Positions 9,214 through 17,593 of a stretch of 64,000 nucleotides of DNA are shown here, piece after piece. A program made the translations under genes and the position numbers. The notes under the pieces are model-generated. The model ran no database searches. It saw only the letters and a program-made list of their open reading frames with translations, and was not told the DNA's origin. The stretch covers positions 1,147,501 through 1,211,500 of the forward strand of contig CP066886.1 of assembly GCA_016745315.1 (NCBI GenBank). The letters run 5' to 3'. The stretch comes from Arthrospira sp. PCC 9108. Its GTDB lineage: Bacteria; Cyanobacteriota; Cyanobacteriia; Cyanobacteriales; Microcoleaceae. Position 1 is the stretch's first letter, and every line of letters begins with the position of its first letter.

Positions 9214-10423
9214 ATGTCTGAGGACTATGTTGATTATAGACTAATACGCGATTCAATGGCAGATGAGTTAGAGGAAATAATTGTTGACGGTACATTAGGG
9301 ACACAAGTTGAGTCAATATGTAGGGCTTGTGCTATCCTACCCTATCCGGATGTTCAATTCCCAATTATTACTAGCTTTATTTGCTCACCTGTTACGCTAA
9401 TGTCAACCGCTGGGTGTCTGTTTCTTTGGGGGTCTAGTGGAACGGGTAAAAGCCAGATAGCTACTATTGCGGCTTCACTGTATCGCACCGACACAGTGTT
9501 AGCTAACAGCACATTTGCTTCACTGAGAAACAAGCAAGATACAGCCAGAAAGATATTGATATTACGACCCGTTACAAAGGGAGTTTGAACGTAATTTTTT
9601 ATTGGTTTGGGAGGATATCACCCCCCAATTTATTAATTGAAAATGAAAATATGCTTTCACTGTTTAAAGTCTTAAACAGGAAAAATAGTCGAATAACAAT
9701 TAGCAGCCAAACACCCGGTCACAACATGATTTTTAATGCTTTCGCTTTAAAAGTAATTAACTCAATACATCCTTTATGGACGTTTTGGGAACTTAACGAA
9801 CTTAAAATAAGGATGTTTACTATGTGGTTTAAAAGAGACAATCAATGACAAGTTAAGAATCTGCAGGGAATCAATTTGAATTGTCAGAACTTTCGGATAT
9901 TGAGGATATAAATCTTGGTAATATATCATCTCGCTTAGAAATGTTTTGGAGAGATATGAATAATTGCACTAATTACGCTAAAACCAAAAGAGGACTACAA
10001 AAAAGGAAACAAGATATAGCTAACTACAGATTATCCATTGATGTAATTGCTACTCATTCAATGATATACAAAACATCAATAGATAATTAAATCAAAGCAT
10101 TTAACCGTTACTGGGAATTAGCAGAAACCAAAATATTCGCAGTATCTAGCGGAACAGAACAATTCTTAGACCATTTTATCGCTCCAAGTATTGAGAGCAA
10201 AACTAAGCAAAATAAGCAAGCCACAAAAGCAGGTTTTCCTGAATTAATCGAACCAGTTACAGACATTGATCCTAAGACTCTGAAGATGGCCATAGAAAAA
10301 GCCAAAAATGATGGTTATTTAGATTCAAGGGTTACTGTTAATGAATTAACCAATTTCATGAAAAACAGAGGATATCACATGATTAATGTCAACGGTAAAA
10401 ACCTGTGGAAGCAAATCATTTGA
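9214..10423 (+). pseudogene. R11 (E1 copy): P-loop ATPase/helicase-like, frameshifted
   Basis: Homologue of the intact 399-aa ATPase at 40674-41873. Walker A (LWGSSGTGKSQ) is present in the first segment. Frameshifts near 9540 and 9590, a stop near 9846 and a TAA near 10088 break it. The ribosome-binding context AAGAGGTTACTACC before the ATG is identical to that in E2. Confidence 0.7.
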
Positions 10424-10459
10424 CTTCCAATTAGTTCATTGACCTAGGAGAATAACACA

Positions 10460-10669
10460 ATGATGGCAGATATCAACAATCAGATGTTTGTGAAGTTTAA
10501 TACTATGGTAGACAGTTTAGTTTACAACATTAATAAAGAAGATGGTTTGGCAACATTAAAGTCAATACTAGATGATTGCGAAAAAGAATTAACCATTACT
10601 GAACTTAAAAAGCAATTGCTGATTAAGGAACTGAATTACACAAAGCACTTAATAGATAAAGTCCAGTAA
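10460..10669 (+). CDS. R12 (E1 copy): small helical protein (69 aa)
   Basis: Intact and homologous to E2 R12 (41887-42108). Conserved TYNINKED-like / DDCEKE and QLLIKELNYTKHLIDK segments predict two amphipathic helices. Position directly after the ATPase suggests an accessory or loader protein; this is not shown by sequence. AGGAG lies about 10 bases upstream of the ATG pair. Confidence 0.55.
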   Translation: MMADINNQMFVKFNTMVDSLVYNINKEDGLATLKSILDDCEKELTITELKKQLLIKELNYTKHLIDKVQ

Positions 10670-10726
10670 ATACCCGTCCGCGATGACGGTAAACTACGGC
10701 AAACAACACACTAATAGGATAAAACC

Positions 10727-10972
10727 ATGACAATTGACTTGGGTAAACTACTTAACCCAAATACCTATCTTAGTGATAGGTTAAGCAGCAAGCTAGTCTC
10801 TATATTGGACGCTGTAGAACTTGCCGATTGTCCTACACAATTTGATGAATGTCGTCTGTTGGAGCTTGAAAGCACTTTTCTGGTTATGCACAATTCCTTG
10901 ATTACAGCAATCAATTAATTGTTGGACTAAAAAATCAAGCAATACGAAGAAGAAAATGACGATGAGTTTTAA
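10727..10972 (+). pseudogene. R13 (E1 copy): small protein with in-frame stops
   Basis: The frame runs 82 codons to the TAA at 10970 and matches E2 R13 (SDRLSSKLVSILDAVELA against SNRLNPNVVGLLDLVELA). In-frame TAA codons near 10916 and 10928 truncate it at 63 aa. The acidic end (EENDDEF) resembles the E2 end. The function is unknown. Confidence 0.5.
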
Positions 10973-11031
10973 TCATGCCATAAATCCTCAAGTAAGTTAA
11001 ATAATTTCGTCAAAACAGGAAACACAAAACC

Positions 11032-11292
11032 ATGAACTAAGAACAAGCAAGCTTAATGGTTATCGCGGAATTAGCACGTGATATTTACGCCCAAATTATG
11101 TCACGAGATATCCCCTACGCTAACCAAGATACCAGGGTGAAATTAGCCGAAATAGCTCATAACGCCGCTGTTGATTTTATGACGGTATAGAAAAAATGGG
11201 TATCGTCTCAAGAGACAGTTATTCAACCAGTATCATTTATGTCCGACTTTAGTGGCAATGGTTACAGTAGCGATATCTTTATGGGGGGGTGA
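11032..11292 (+). pseudogene. R14 (E1 copy): ~86-aa protein with stops
   Basis: Reads ATG AAC TAA at its start where E2 reads a Glu-rich N-terminus, and has a TAG in the middle. The rest matches E2 R14 (MVIAELARDIYAQ, EIAHNAAVDF). It overlaps or abuts R15, whose ribosome site (GGGGTGA) lies in its end. The function is unknown. Confidence 0.5.
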
Positions 11293-11297
11293 CTTCA

Positions 11298-11624
11298 ATG
11301 CCTAAGTTATTACCAGTAATCAGCCTACATACTGGAAATTTCAGCAATTTTCTAAGGGCCGGTGGAACTTGTGTAGAACTAGATACACCCGAATGGTTTG
11401 ACTACCTGAGAAAAAACAAGTCATTCTCTGTTGAGTTAAACGGCAAAAGGTTTACGGCTTGCAAAAAAACATCTATCAACAATTTCGCGTACTGGAACCT
11501 GAAGGGCTGGGACGGTAAAATCAACCATCACATCTATATCGGAAAATCTGACCAGACTACCAACGAAAAGATTCAACAAGCTGCTATAGCTATGTTTTAT
11601 CGGTGTAACCCTAAACAAGCGTAA
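11298..11624 (+). CDS. R15 (E1 copy): small beta-hairpin protein (108 aa), intact
   Basis: I chose the ATG at 11298 (MPKLLPV) because the E2 copy starts there with GGAGGTGA upstream. The core SFSVELNGKRFTACKK, YWNLKGWDG and HHIYIGKSDQ resembles the short 'NGYYW-x-HRKINGKLRRKYLGKSEELT' beta-hairpin module found in many cyanobacterial plasmid and regulator proteins (family recollection, not searched). A DNA-binding role is plausible. It is the last gene of the right arm; the terminal repeat begins at its stop. Confidence 0.6.
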   Translation: MPKLLPVISLHTGNFSNFLRAGGTCVELDTPEWFDYLRKNKSFSVELNGKRFTACKKTSINNFAYWNLKGWDGKINHHIYIGKSDQTTNEKIQQAAIAMFYRCNPKQA

Positions 11625-11655
11625 ACCCTAACAGCTAACAGCTAACAGCTAACCC
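11622..11655. repeat. Telomere-like CCCTAA/CAGCTAA array, right end of E1
   Basis: AAACCCTAACAGCTAACAGC continues as further GCTAAC units to the final CTAACCC. Related arrays lie at 43061-43110, 30095-30124 and about 50-76, always at the inner edge of the terminal repeat, with C-rich strands facing outward in mirror orientation. Confidence 0.6.
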
Positions 11656-11666
11656 AATAACTTAAA

Positions 11667-11705
11667 TGGCCCCCTATGGTTTCTAACTGCGGGGGGTGTC
11701 TATGT
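11667..11705 (+). terminator. CCCCCTA hairpin ending the right arm of E1
   Basis: GCCCCCTATGG pairs with the later GCGGGGGGT around a short loop, about 45 bases after the R15 stop, and a T-rich stretch (TGTATTTTTA) follows. It is the mirror copy of the hairpin at 10-40. Confidence 0.5.
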
Positions 11706-11760
11706 ATTTTTATTAGGGGTCGAGATAGACCTCACGGTCTACCCCTCCCATTCAGCAGCA

Positions 11761-11794
11761 GAACCGTACATGAGACTTTCACCTCATACGGCTC
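11761..11794 (-). ncRNA. Group II intron domain V
   Basis: Thirty-four nucleotides fold into the characteristic domain V hairpin with a GAAA tetraloop and an AGC-type catalytic triad region (GAGCCGTATGAGG...). The sequence looks intact, so the RNA could still be catalytic if the maturase were supplied in trans. Confidence 0.85.
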
Positions 11795-11814
11795 CTAGTT
11801 TGACCGTCTCCTTG

Positions 11815-13626
11815 TTAAGAGTACAGCATCATCTCTTCATCAAGAGCTGTTTTATCGTCGTGACAATGGCGGTGTAATAATTGAAGATTCTTGTAGTCAT
11901 CCTTTCCGCCTTGGCTTCTAGGTACAATGTGGTCTATTTCAATTAAATCTGATGGGGTAAAGAATTCCCCACACCAGGTACATCTACCTTTTGGTTTTTT
12001 GAGTAGTTTTGCTACCCTAATTGGCGTGTCGATTGCTTGTCCTTTCCTGGTTGCCAGTAAGTCCAATTTCCGTCATAAAGTGTTGCGTCAGGACGTATTA
12101 AGGTATGTCTGACAATTGGAGTCCAGTTGTGTTTGAACAGATGTAACCCATCTTTGGTTTGGAACAGCCAATTTTCGTGTCTTTCTTTCCCATTGCTAAG
12201 TTTAATTGTTCTATGTCTGAAATAATTTCTTAGCTTTTCGTAACTTGACTTTCCGCATCTTGATACTGTCCATGCCCTTAACATTTGCCAAACTGTGTTG
12301 TCTAGCTTATTGAAGGTCTCTGTTGAGACTACCCCTGAATAATAGTTTGACCATCCCCTAATAATTGGGTTTAGTTTGTTAATCAGGGCTGACTGAGGTG
12401 CTGTTTTATGTTGTTTAATTACACCTTTTATCACTTCTGTGTGGGCAACTGCTTTTTGGCTGGGTTTTATGTGAATTTTGTGTCCTAATAGTTTCCCATG
12501 TGGAATTTTCCCAGTTCTATATTTTCCTACAGGATATTGCCTAATATTGAAACCTAAGAAATCAAATCCGGGTTCCTCTGCTTTGCCGTTATACTCAATA
12601 GATTTGAGTGTATGGCAGATTCGAGTTTTTTCAGGTTTAATCTCTAATCCAACAGGCTTTAGCCATTCAGAAATAGCAGTTTTGCACTGTTCAATGATTC
12701 CTAAGTCTTTGGATATGACTACAAAATCATCGGCATATCGTATGACCGTGGCAAATGGTTTGTTGTTGGTATTTTGGGGATACATTTTCCTATTAACCTA
12801 CCCATCCCCAACAGTGCGATGTTGGCGAGTATTGGACTTATTACCCCTCCCTGGGGTGTCCCTGTTTCTGTATCCTCGAATACACCGTTGTCTAGCACTC
12901 CCGCTTTGAGCCATTGTTTCAGGTCTCTTTTTAGGCGGCTTGGACAATGAATTTTGGACAGTAGGTAATCATGGTTCACGGTAAGAGCATTTTGCTATAT
13001 CAGCATCAAGAACATAATATTGTCCCTTATTTATGGCAATATAAATTCTGCTGATTGCGTCATGGGCTGACCGTCCTGGACGGAACCCGTAGCTTGTGCC
13101 TTCAAATCTCGATTCCCATTCAGGTTCGAGAGCCGACTTAACCAAGGCTTGCCTTGCTCTATCTTGGATTGTGGGTATTCCTATTCCAGCTTTTTTCATC
13201 CCTACCAGGTTTTGGAATCCAAACCCGTCGCAGTGGTTTTGCTTTGAGGTTTCCCTTAATGTTCTTGACCAGTTCAAACCTTTGTCTCGGAGAGATTACT
13301 CTTACTCTATCAACCCCGGCTGTCTTCTTGCCTTGACCCGCTTGGGGGGCGGGTTTATTAAGCTGACTGTTGGGAAGCATGGCTGACCGTGGAACCCGCC
13401 CCTACAGTCTCACTGCTAGGAGCCGGGCATAATATGATTTCACCAATAGACGTTGCCACCTTCGTGCCTTAGCATTTTGTCCCGATTTAGCTGCTCGAAA
13501 TATACTCTTTTGGAGCTTGAAAACTTTCCGTTGAACCTTAGTCCATGGGATGGCCTTCCATGCGTTGCTCGTAGTCTTGATTGGTTTTGGTTTCCCAAAC
13601 CCTTTCTTTAAACTCGCTATCGCCAT
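11815..13626 (-). pseudogene. Group II intron-encoded RT-maturase-HNH protein, frameshifted
   Basis: Segments in order on the minus strand: an N-terminal RT0 region (13626-13402, SNAWKAIPWTKVQRKVF, ARLLAVR); KKTAGVD and IPKPGR (13380-13159); GIPTIQDRARQALVK and SYGFRPGRSAHDAI (to 12969); GTPQGGVISPILANI (12979-12719); IRYADDFVVISKD with the YADD catalytic pair, X/maturase domain (12785-12012); and an HNH endonuclease (CTWC, EIDHIVPRSQGG, HRHCHDD; 12066-11815). At least four frameshifts and a REP-like insertion at 13344-13405 break it. RT and HNH motifs are individually intact. The enzyme would splice and mobilise the intron by target-primed reverse transcription. Confidence 0.85.
13344..13405. 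repeat. REP-like palindromic insertion inside the intron ORF
   Basis: GGGGGGCGGGTTTATTA at one end and GGAACCCGCCCCTAC at the other form inverted GGGCGGGTT/AACCCGCCC arms about 60 bp apart. It sits exactly between the RLLAVR and QGKKTAGVD codons, which are normally nearly adjacent in these reverse transcriptases, and its TAG ends the first ORF segment. The GTAGGGGCGGGTTCC tip also occurs at 19190-19205. Confidence 0.6.
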
Positions 13627-14349
13627 TTGTACACCTACTAGGCTCTATTTCTTTACAATCAAACCGTGACCTGTTAGCATATCCCTGTCATTACAACCGG
13701 GCTTTGGCTTTTGGTCACATCTCACCCCCTAATAGGCTTGCGCTTACACTTTTTACTACTGACTTTCTCGACCAGATTGTCAGAGCCTAGAAGGGGTTAA
13801 AAACGTTCCGCTTATATGGGCATTCCATCTTGAGATTTGTCCTTTCCACCGGGGTACTTCTAAAGGTCTGTGTAGGTATTATGAAGAAACTCCTACTTTT
13901 CCCCATACTCTTTTGAGCGCAGCGTATCAACCTGTTTCGCTACCTGATAATTACGATGGTTCAAGCCGGACATTCGGTTTCCCTAATCATGGATGGTTGG
14001 CAGTGGTCGCGTATGGTAGTAGGTTCTACTTCACGCCTTCCGTTCCCCGCTTCAATCCTGGGGTTGTGATTCCTGAAATTGGGGGTGGCTATCGCCGTTA
14101 CCCTGATTTCCTAACTTTTACTTATCCATTTCTGGGCTTCCTATGAGGAATTTGTATAAGTTAGTTCATTTTGACCTTGGGTTCCCTGCCTTGTTTGGTA
14201 TATCTCTATACCGAACGTTGGGACATATAAACAGTTATAGAGATGGTCAGGAGTGCGTTCCTTATATTCACCCAGGGGCTTGAAGTCTCTACCAGGCGGT
14301 TATTTCAGGTATCTCAACCCTATTTCATGCCTGAACGTATCGCACTCAT

Positions 14350-14375
14350 TTACATAATGTAAATACATTATGTAA
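14350..14375. repeat. Perfect 12-bp hairpin at the intron insertion site
   Basis: TTACATAATGTA, two bases, TACATTATGTAA. The minus strand runs hairpin, ATGA, then the intron 5' end at 14345. At the equivalent place E2 has a different palindrome at its left end (30005-30032), so a hairpin at this point of the terminal repeat predates the intron. Confidence 0.7.
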
Positions 14376-14724
14376 CTTCTAAAATATGAATGCCTACCCT
14401 ATCATGTCCAGATATTACCCAGAACTAAGTTACCCCCAACAGATAGCTTTACCTACAACCTACGGCTAAGATTTTGGGGGTGAACTGATTATGTTGGTAT
14501 CGGTTTCTGCTCGGTAATTGTCACCAGTTGAAAAGTTGTTTAGGGGTATCGGGTTGGTTCCGGTAGGAGATAGTTTAGATTAGGCGATCGCGACTTTTAA
14601 TATCAGCCAGATGATAGCCCATAGTTTCCCCTCACCGAGGATTATGAATCAGACCCATAGATAACCCGATAGGCGATCGCTCATAGGTTTACCTATAGGT
14701 CTAGTCCACGGAAAGGCGGTCTGA

Positions 14725-14764
14725 TATCTTTGTACATTGATAGGGGTATCTTTGTACGTTGATA
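14725..14764 (+). repeat. Pair of 18-bp iterons (E1)
   Basis: TATCTTTGTACATTGATA at 14725-14742 and TATCTTTGTACGTTGATA at 14747-14764, spaced 22 bp start to start. E2 has the same pair with the same spacing at 43556-43595. They are absent from the left terminal repeat of E2. Candidate binding sites for an element-encoded initiator. Confidence 0.6.
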
Positions 14765-14855
14765 GCTTGGGGAATTATCTTCTGCTGTTGTCGTGGTTGA
14801 TTTGGAAACATATCCTCCCCCAACCGGAACAAACACTCTTGGGGGTGCGACCGAC

Positions 14856-14912
14856 GTGATAGCAGTCAATGGTGAGGAACGAACCGATAGGCTTGCTATT
14901 GACTGCTATCAC
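14856..14912. repeat. Large stem-loop in the terminal repeat (E1)
   Basis: GTGATAGCAGTCAATGG and CTATTGACTGCTATCAC form 17-bp arms (one mismatch) around a 23-base loop containing GAACGAACCGATAGGC. Equivalent structures lie at 43781-43837 and, inverted, 29542-29598. Confidence 0.7.
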
Positions 14913-14951
14913 AAGGGAGTTACCCTATCGGTGTTTGGTTGGGGGGGTGGT

Positions 14952-16370
14952 CAGCAATTCTCATTTTGGAAATTCAACTGCTATCGGGTGGGATGTCTAA
15001 CTCGAGACCCTCAAGCATAAAGGTCAGAAGGTGGTCCCAACTGTCGAAGTACAGTCTGGGTAAGCGCGCGCAAATCATTAAAGAAGGTTTGGCGCTTCGG
15101 TAAGTGCGCTCGTAGCAACTGGTACTTGTTATCGAGCAACTCCTGCGAGGGTGTGGAAGAGCAGCGAGAGGATGTTGATGGTCCGGAGCAAGGAAGAAAG
15201 ATGCTGCTTGTCATGGCCAAAATTGTGTTCGAGATGGTAGCCCTTGGTCTTGAGAGTGTTGTTGTTCTCATTCTCAACTTTCCAACGAGTCCGCCCGGCC
15301 TGAACCACCTCGGCTACATTCTCATCGCTGAGAGGATAATTCGTGGCCAAGGAGTTGTGATAGGTTACCTGGCCATCAGCGGTGGTGACAGTAAGTTCGC
15401 ACCAGTTAACCAACAGCGCCTCATCGCTATCTTTGAGGGGGACTCCGTTGAGATAGCGGTAGGTATAGGTTTTCTCGACTTTACCAGTCCACTTCTTGGT
15501 CGTGAGGGTCGGGAGTTCGATGCCCTCTAGGTGTTCATAGAGGGTAGTATGAGACTCGGGGCGACAGACGACGATGAAGTTAAGTTGCTGCTCTAAAAAC
15601 TGCTGACACAACGGTTGGTGGCAATAGAGGTCATCCCCTCAAACCGTGACATTCAAAGCCCTCAAGCATTGTTCTTGCCTCGATAGCCAGCGTTTGGCGG
15701 CGGCATTCTCACAGTCTTGCTTATCATGACCATCTTGGGGCACGATAAATTCGGGGACTAAGGGAATCACATGATTCTGTCCCGGACAGACGATGACTGG
15801 AGTGACAACACTATGGAAGTAATGGGTTTTTCCTGACTTCTGGGTGCGCGTTGAACAGTGGGGACAGTGAATTTGGTCGGAACTGAAGTATTCGGTGCCA
15901 TCCAACGCGACTAATAGACTGTCCCCTAGGCAACGGAAGTCTTCTAACTGCCCCTGGGCTTCCAAGACTTGTAGGATATCCTCAAACACTGGAAACAGGT
16001 GCTCTGGGGACACGGCATCTAATAAGTCCCGAATCTGGTTATCACAGGGAATTCGATGAACTCCAAACAGACTTTGGGCATTGCTCTTGCCTTTACTCCC
16101 CTCCATCAGACGTTGATAAGCCAGAAACGACGGAGTTTGAGTAAAAAACACACTAAACGCACTTAAAGCGGCATCCTCCATTCCATAGCGGCGATTTTTA
16201 CCCCGGCGCTTGTCCGGTAGCGATGACAAGCACTGGCGGAAAGAACCGACTAGAGTCTCAAAGCCACCTGGCTTTTTCAACGGCTCTGGCGCTCCTGGGT
16301 TTCTTGGATGTCATTACGATACAGGGATGCTGGGGACTTGAACAGGTTTTCGCCAAAATGAGAATTGCTG
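14952..16370 (-). mobile_element. Insertion sequence with 18-bp perfect terminal inverted repeats
   Basis: The ends are CAGCAATTCTCATTTTGG and its exact complement. The 10-bp target GGGGGGTGGT is duplicated at 14942-14951 and 16371-16380. The uninterrupted target (TTGGGGGGTGGTATG) is seen in E2 near 43867. The IS is 1419 bp with one transposase gene. I could not assign the family with confidence; an ISAs1- or ISNCY-like member of the DDE class is likely from size and duplication length. Confidence 0.85.
15011..16280 (-). pseudogene. DDE transposase of the IS, one in-frame TGA
   Basis: About 423 codons in a single frame from the ATG at 16280 to the stop near 15011, interrupted only by TGA at 15639-15641 (between RALNVTV and GDDLYCHQPLCQQ). 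Candidate catalytic acids are Asp in LVALDGTEYF, Asp in the GDDLY segment and Glu in RWKVENENNN, the usual DDE pattern. A CPHC pair follows the first Asp. It would catalyse cut-and-paste or copy transposition of the IS. One nonsense base makes it inactive unless read through. Confidence 0.8.
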
Positions 16371-16471
16371 GGGGGGTGGTATGGGTATTTGACAGATTGA
16401 TTAAGTTGTGCTTGTTGACTGAGTAATCATCCTATTGACAGAATTATTTTCCTGTGCTAGGACTAGATTGT

Positions 16472-16508
16472 GAGTAATATCTGAGTAACTAGGTATAGTT
16501 ATCGGGTT
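16472..16508 (+). repeat. Outer boundary motif of E1
   Basis: GAGTAATATCTGAGTAACTA, then GGTATAGTTATCGGGTT. Related motifs lie at 29376-29412 (inverted), 43967-44003, 27644-27692 (inverted) and 29245-29293. Candidate recombinase-binding or attachment sequence at the element edge, about 45 bp from tRNA-Leu. Confidence 0.45.
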
Positions 16509-16552
16509 AAGTAAATCCCGGTTATTCCTACCAGCATTAGGTCAGTTAATAG

Positions 16553-16634
16553 TGGGCAGAGTCGGACTCGAACCGACATGACCGAAGTCGCCACATTTTG
16601 AGTGTGGTGCGTCTACCAATTTCGCCATCCGCCC
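16553..16634 (-). tRNA. tRNA-Leu (CAA)
   Basis: The minus strand reads GGGCGGATGGCGAAATTGGT, then an anticodon arm CCACA-CTCAAAA-TGTGG giving anticodon CAA. A short variable arm and T-arm (GTCGGTTCGAGTCCGAC) follow, with TCTGCCC pairing to the acceptor start and discriminator A. CCA is not encoded. The 82-nt length suits a class II tRNA. It lies next to the right border of E1, a usual neighbourhood for integrated elements, but the element edge is outside the tRNA. Confidence 0.93.
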
Positions 16635-17486
16635 GAATTGGTTACTTTATCATTATACACGATTTTTCGAGATTGCAACAAAAAATTATAATCGGGGCTA
16701 CTGGCCCACCGATAGATCTCTCTGGCCCTTAGTACAGGTAGAGGATGGGTGAGTTGAGCGGTTTGGGCTTGTTTAAGTAACTCTCCCAACTCATCACTAC
16801 TCATTTGATCATAGGCGATCGCTTGTTCAAGAAAAGCATCCAAATTGAGTTGAGGGCAAAGTTGGGGAACCTCCGGACAACTTCATCAAAACCGACATGA
16901 CCACTCTAGGGTCTTGGGTAGCCAACAATGCAGCGCGATCGCAAGTAAACTCAGCACAGCGGACCCATTCAAGAATCTGAGTTTGTAGGGACTGAACCAA
17001 AAGCGCACCCAAAGTAGAGAATTGACCCGCCGCCAAAATAATCAAATTCGCCAAAGTCAGATAAACGCCATGCTCACACTTGAGATGTCCCAACTCATGA
17101 CCAATCACGGCTTGAATTTCTTCAGGAGTCAACAAATCCACTAAAGAGGTATGTAGGACAATAAAAGGCTGTTTTCCCCGCATAGCCAAAGTGTAAGCAT
17201 TAGGGACTGGGGAAGACCTAACATAAAGTTGTGGCGGTTCCAAGTCCAAAGTATCACAAGCCGACAACAAGAGATTATGGAGATGTGGAAGCTGTTTTTG
17301 ACCGACGAGAACACTGGAAGCAATATTTTCCAAATAGAAAAACTGCTCACCGACGGAACCGAGCAACTGACGGACGATCACATCTAAACCGGGAATTTGC
17401 TTTAAAGCATTAGTCGCCTGTAAATCAAGGGGATGGCGGAAATGATCTGCTTTCGTGCCAATGAGAGGATTAGGAGACAAAGCCAT
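16613..17486 (-). pseudogene. M48-family zinc metallopeptidase, frameshifted
   Basis: The 219-aa main frame (17486-16827) shows HELGH with a downstream EFTCDRAALL Glu ligand, as in M48/HtpX-like membrane-associated zinc peptidases. A hydrophobic stretch follows the HELGH. A single-base deletion near 16860 (CTTTGCCCTCAA) moves the conserved end (PQLNLDAFLEQAIAYDQM, HPLPVLRAREIYRW) to the other frame. That frame overlaps the tRNA start by 22 bases, so the native stop is probably upstream of it. The catalytic part is complete. It may be a sequencing error rather than a pseudogene. Confidence 0.8.
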
Positions 17487-17593
17487 AGTATTGAATCAAA
17501 CATTGGGGAAATACAACAAGGGGCGGGTTAGCAATACCTAGGGAGTACCTGGAGGTTAGCTATCGGGCCCCTATAGTTAATTATTACCCTAGT

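Larger units (their letters stand above)
11715..14345 (-). mobile_element. Group II intron interrupting the right end of E1
   Basis: On the minus strand the intron begins GTGCGATACG at 14345, the group II 5' consensus. Conserved domain I sequence follows (GAAATAGGGTTGAGATACCTG). Near the 3' end a textbook 34-nt domain V (GAGCCGTATGAGG, GAAA tetraloop, CATGTACGGTTC) lies at 11761-11794, followed by a domain VI-like stem ending around 11715. An ORF for a reverse transcriptase-maturase-HNH protein sits in domain IV. The intron starts four bases after a perfect 12-bp hairpin (14350-14375). The exact 3' boundary is uncertain by a few bases. Confidence 0.85.
14346..14951. repeat. Right terminal region of E1 (outer part)
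   Basis: About 600 bases without a real gene. It contains islands shared with E2 (43200-43880): CACCAGTTGAAAAGTTGTTT, CATAGATAACC.GATAGG, the 18-bp iteron pair at 14725-14764, and the large stem-loop at 14856-14912. Between the islands the sequence has diverged from E2. Two HIP1 octamers occur near 14585 and 14672. Confidence 0.65.
1..16508. mobile_element. Element 1 (E1): decayed virus-like element, left end outside window
   Basis: This stretch is collinear with element 2 (29337-44042), offset by about 30 kb, in the same orientation. Genes at 70-2900 point left and genes at 2910-11624 point right. The right terminal region (11622-11710, 14346-14951, 16371-16508) matches the terminal repeats of E2 but is split by a group II intron and an IS. 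Most genes carry stops, frameshifts or deletions, while L4, R6, R8, R9, R12 and R15 remain open. I saw no GCGATCGC octamer in the gene-bearing part, unlike the host DNA. The outer right end lies about 45 bp from tRNA-Leu. The virus-like nature is inferred from fibre and virion-like proteins; no classical capsid or terminase gene was recognised. Confidence 0.75.

Noticed and set aside
12478..14146. Plus-strand frames of 60-143 codons over the group II intron
   Set aside because: Antisense shadows of the reverse transcriptase and intron RNA domains; no independent coding evidence.
16613..16680. M48 C-terminal extension overlapping the tRNA
   Set aside because: It is in a shifted frame and reads tRNA sequence; the native stop is most likely earlier.
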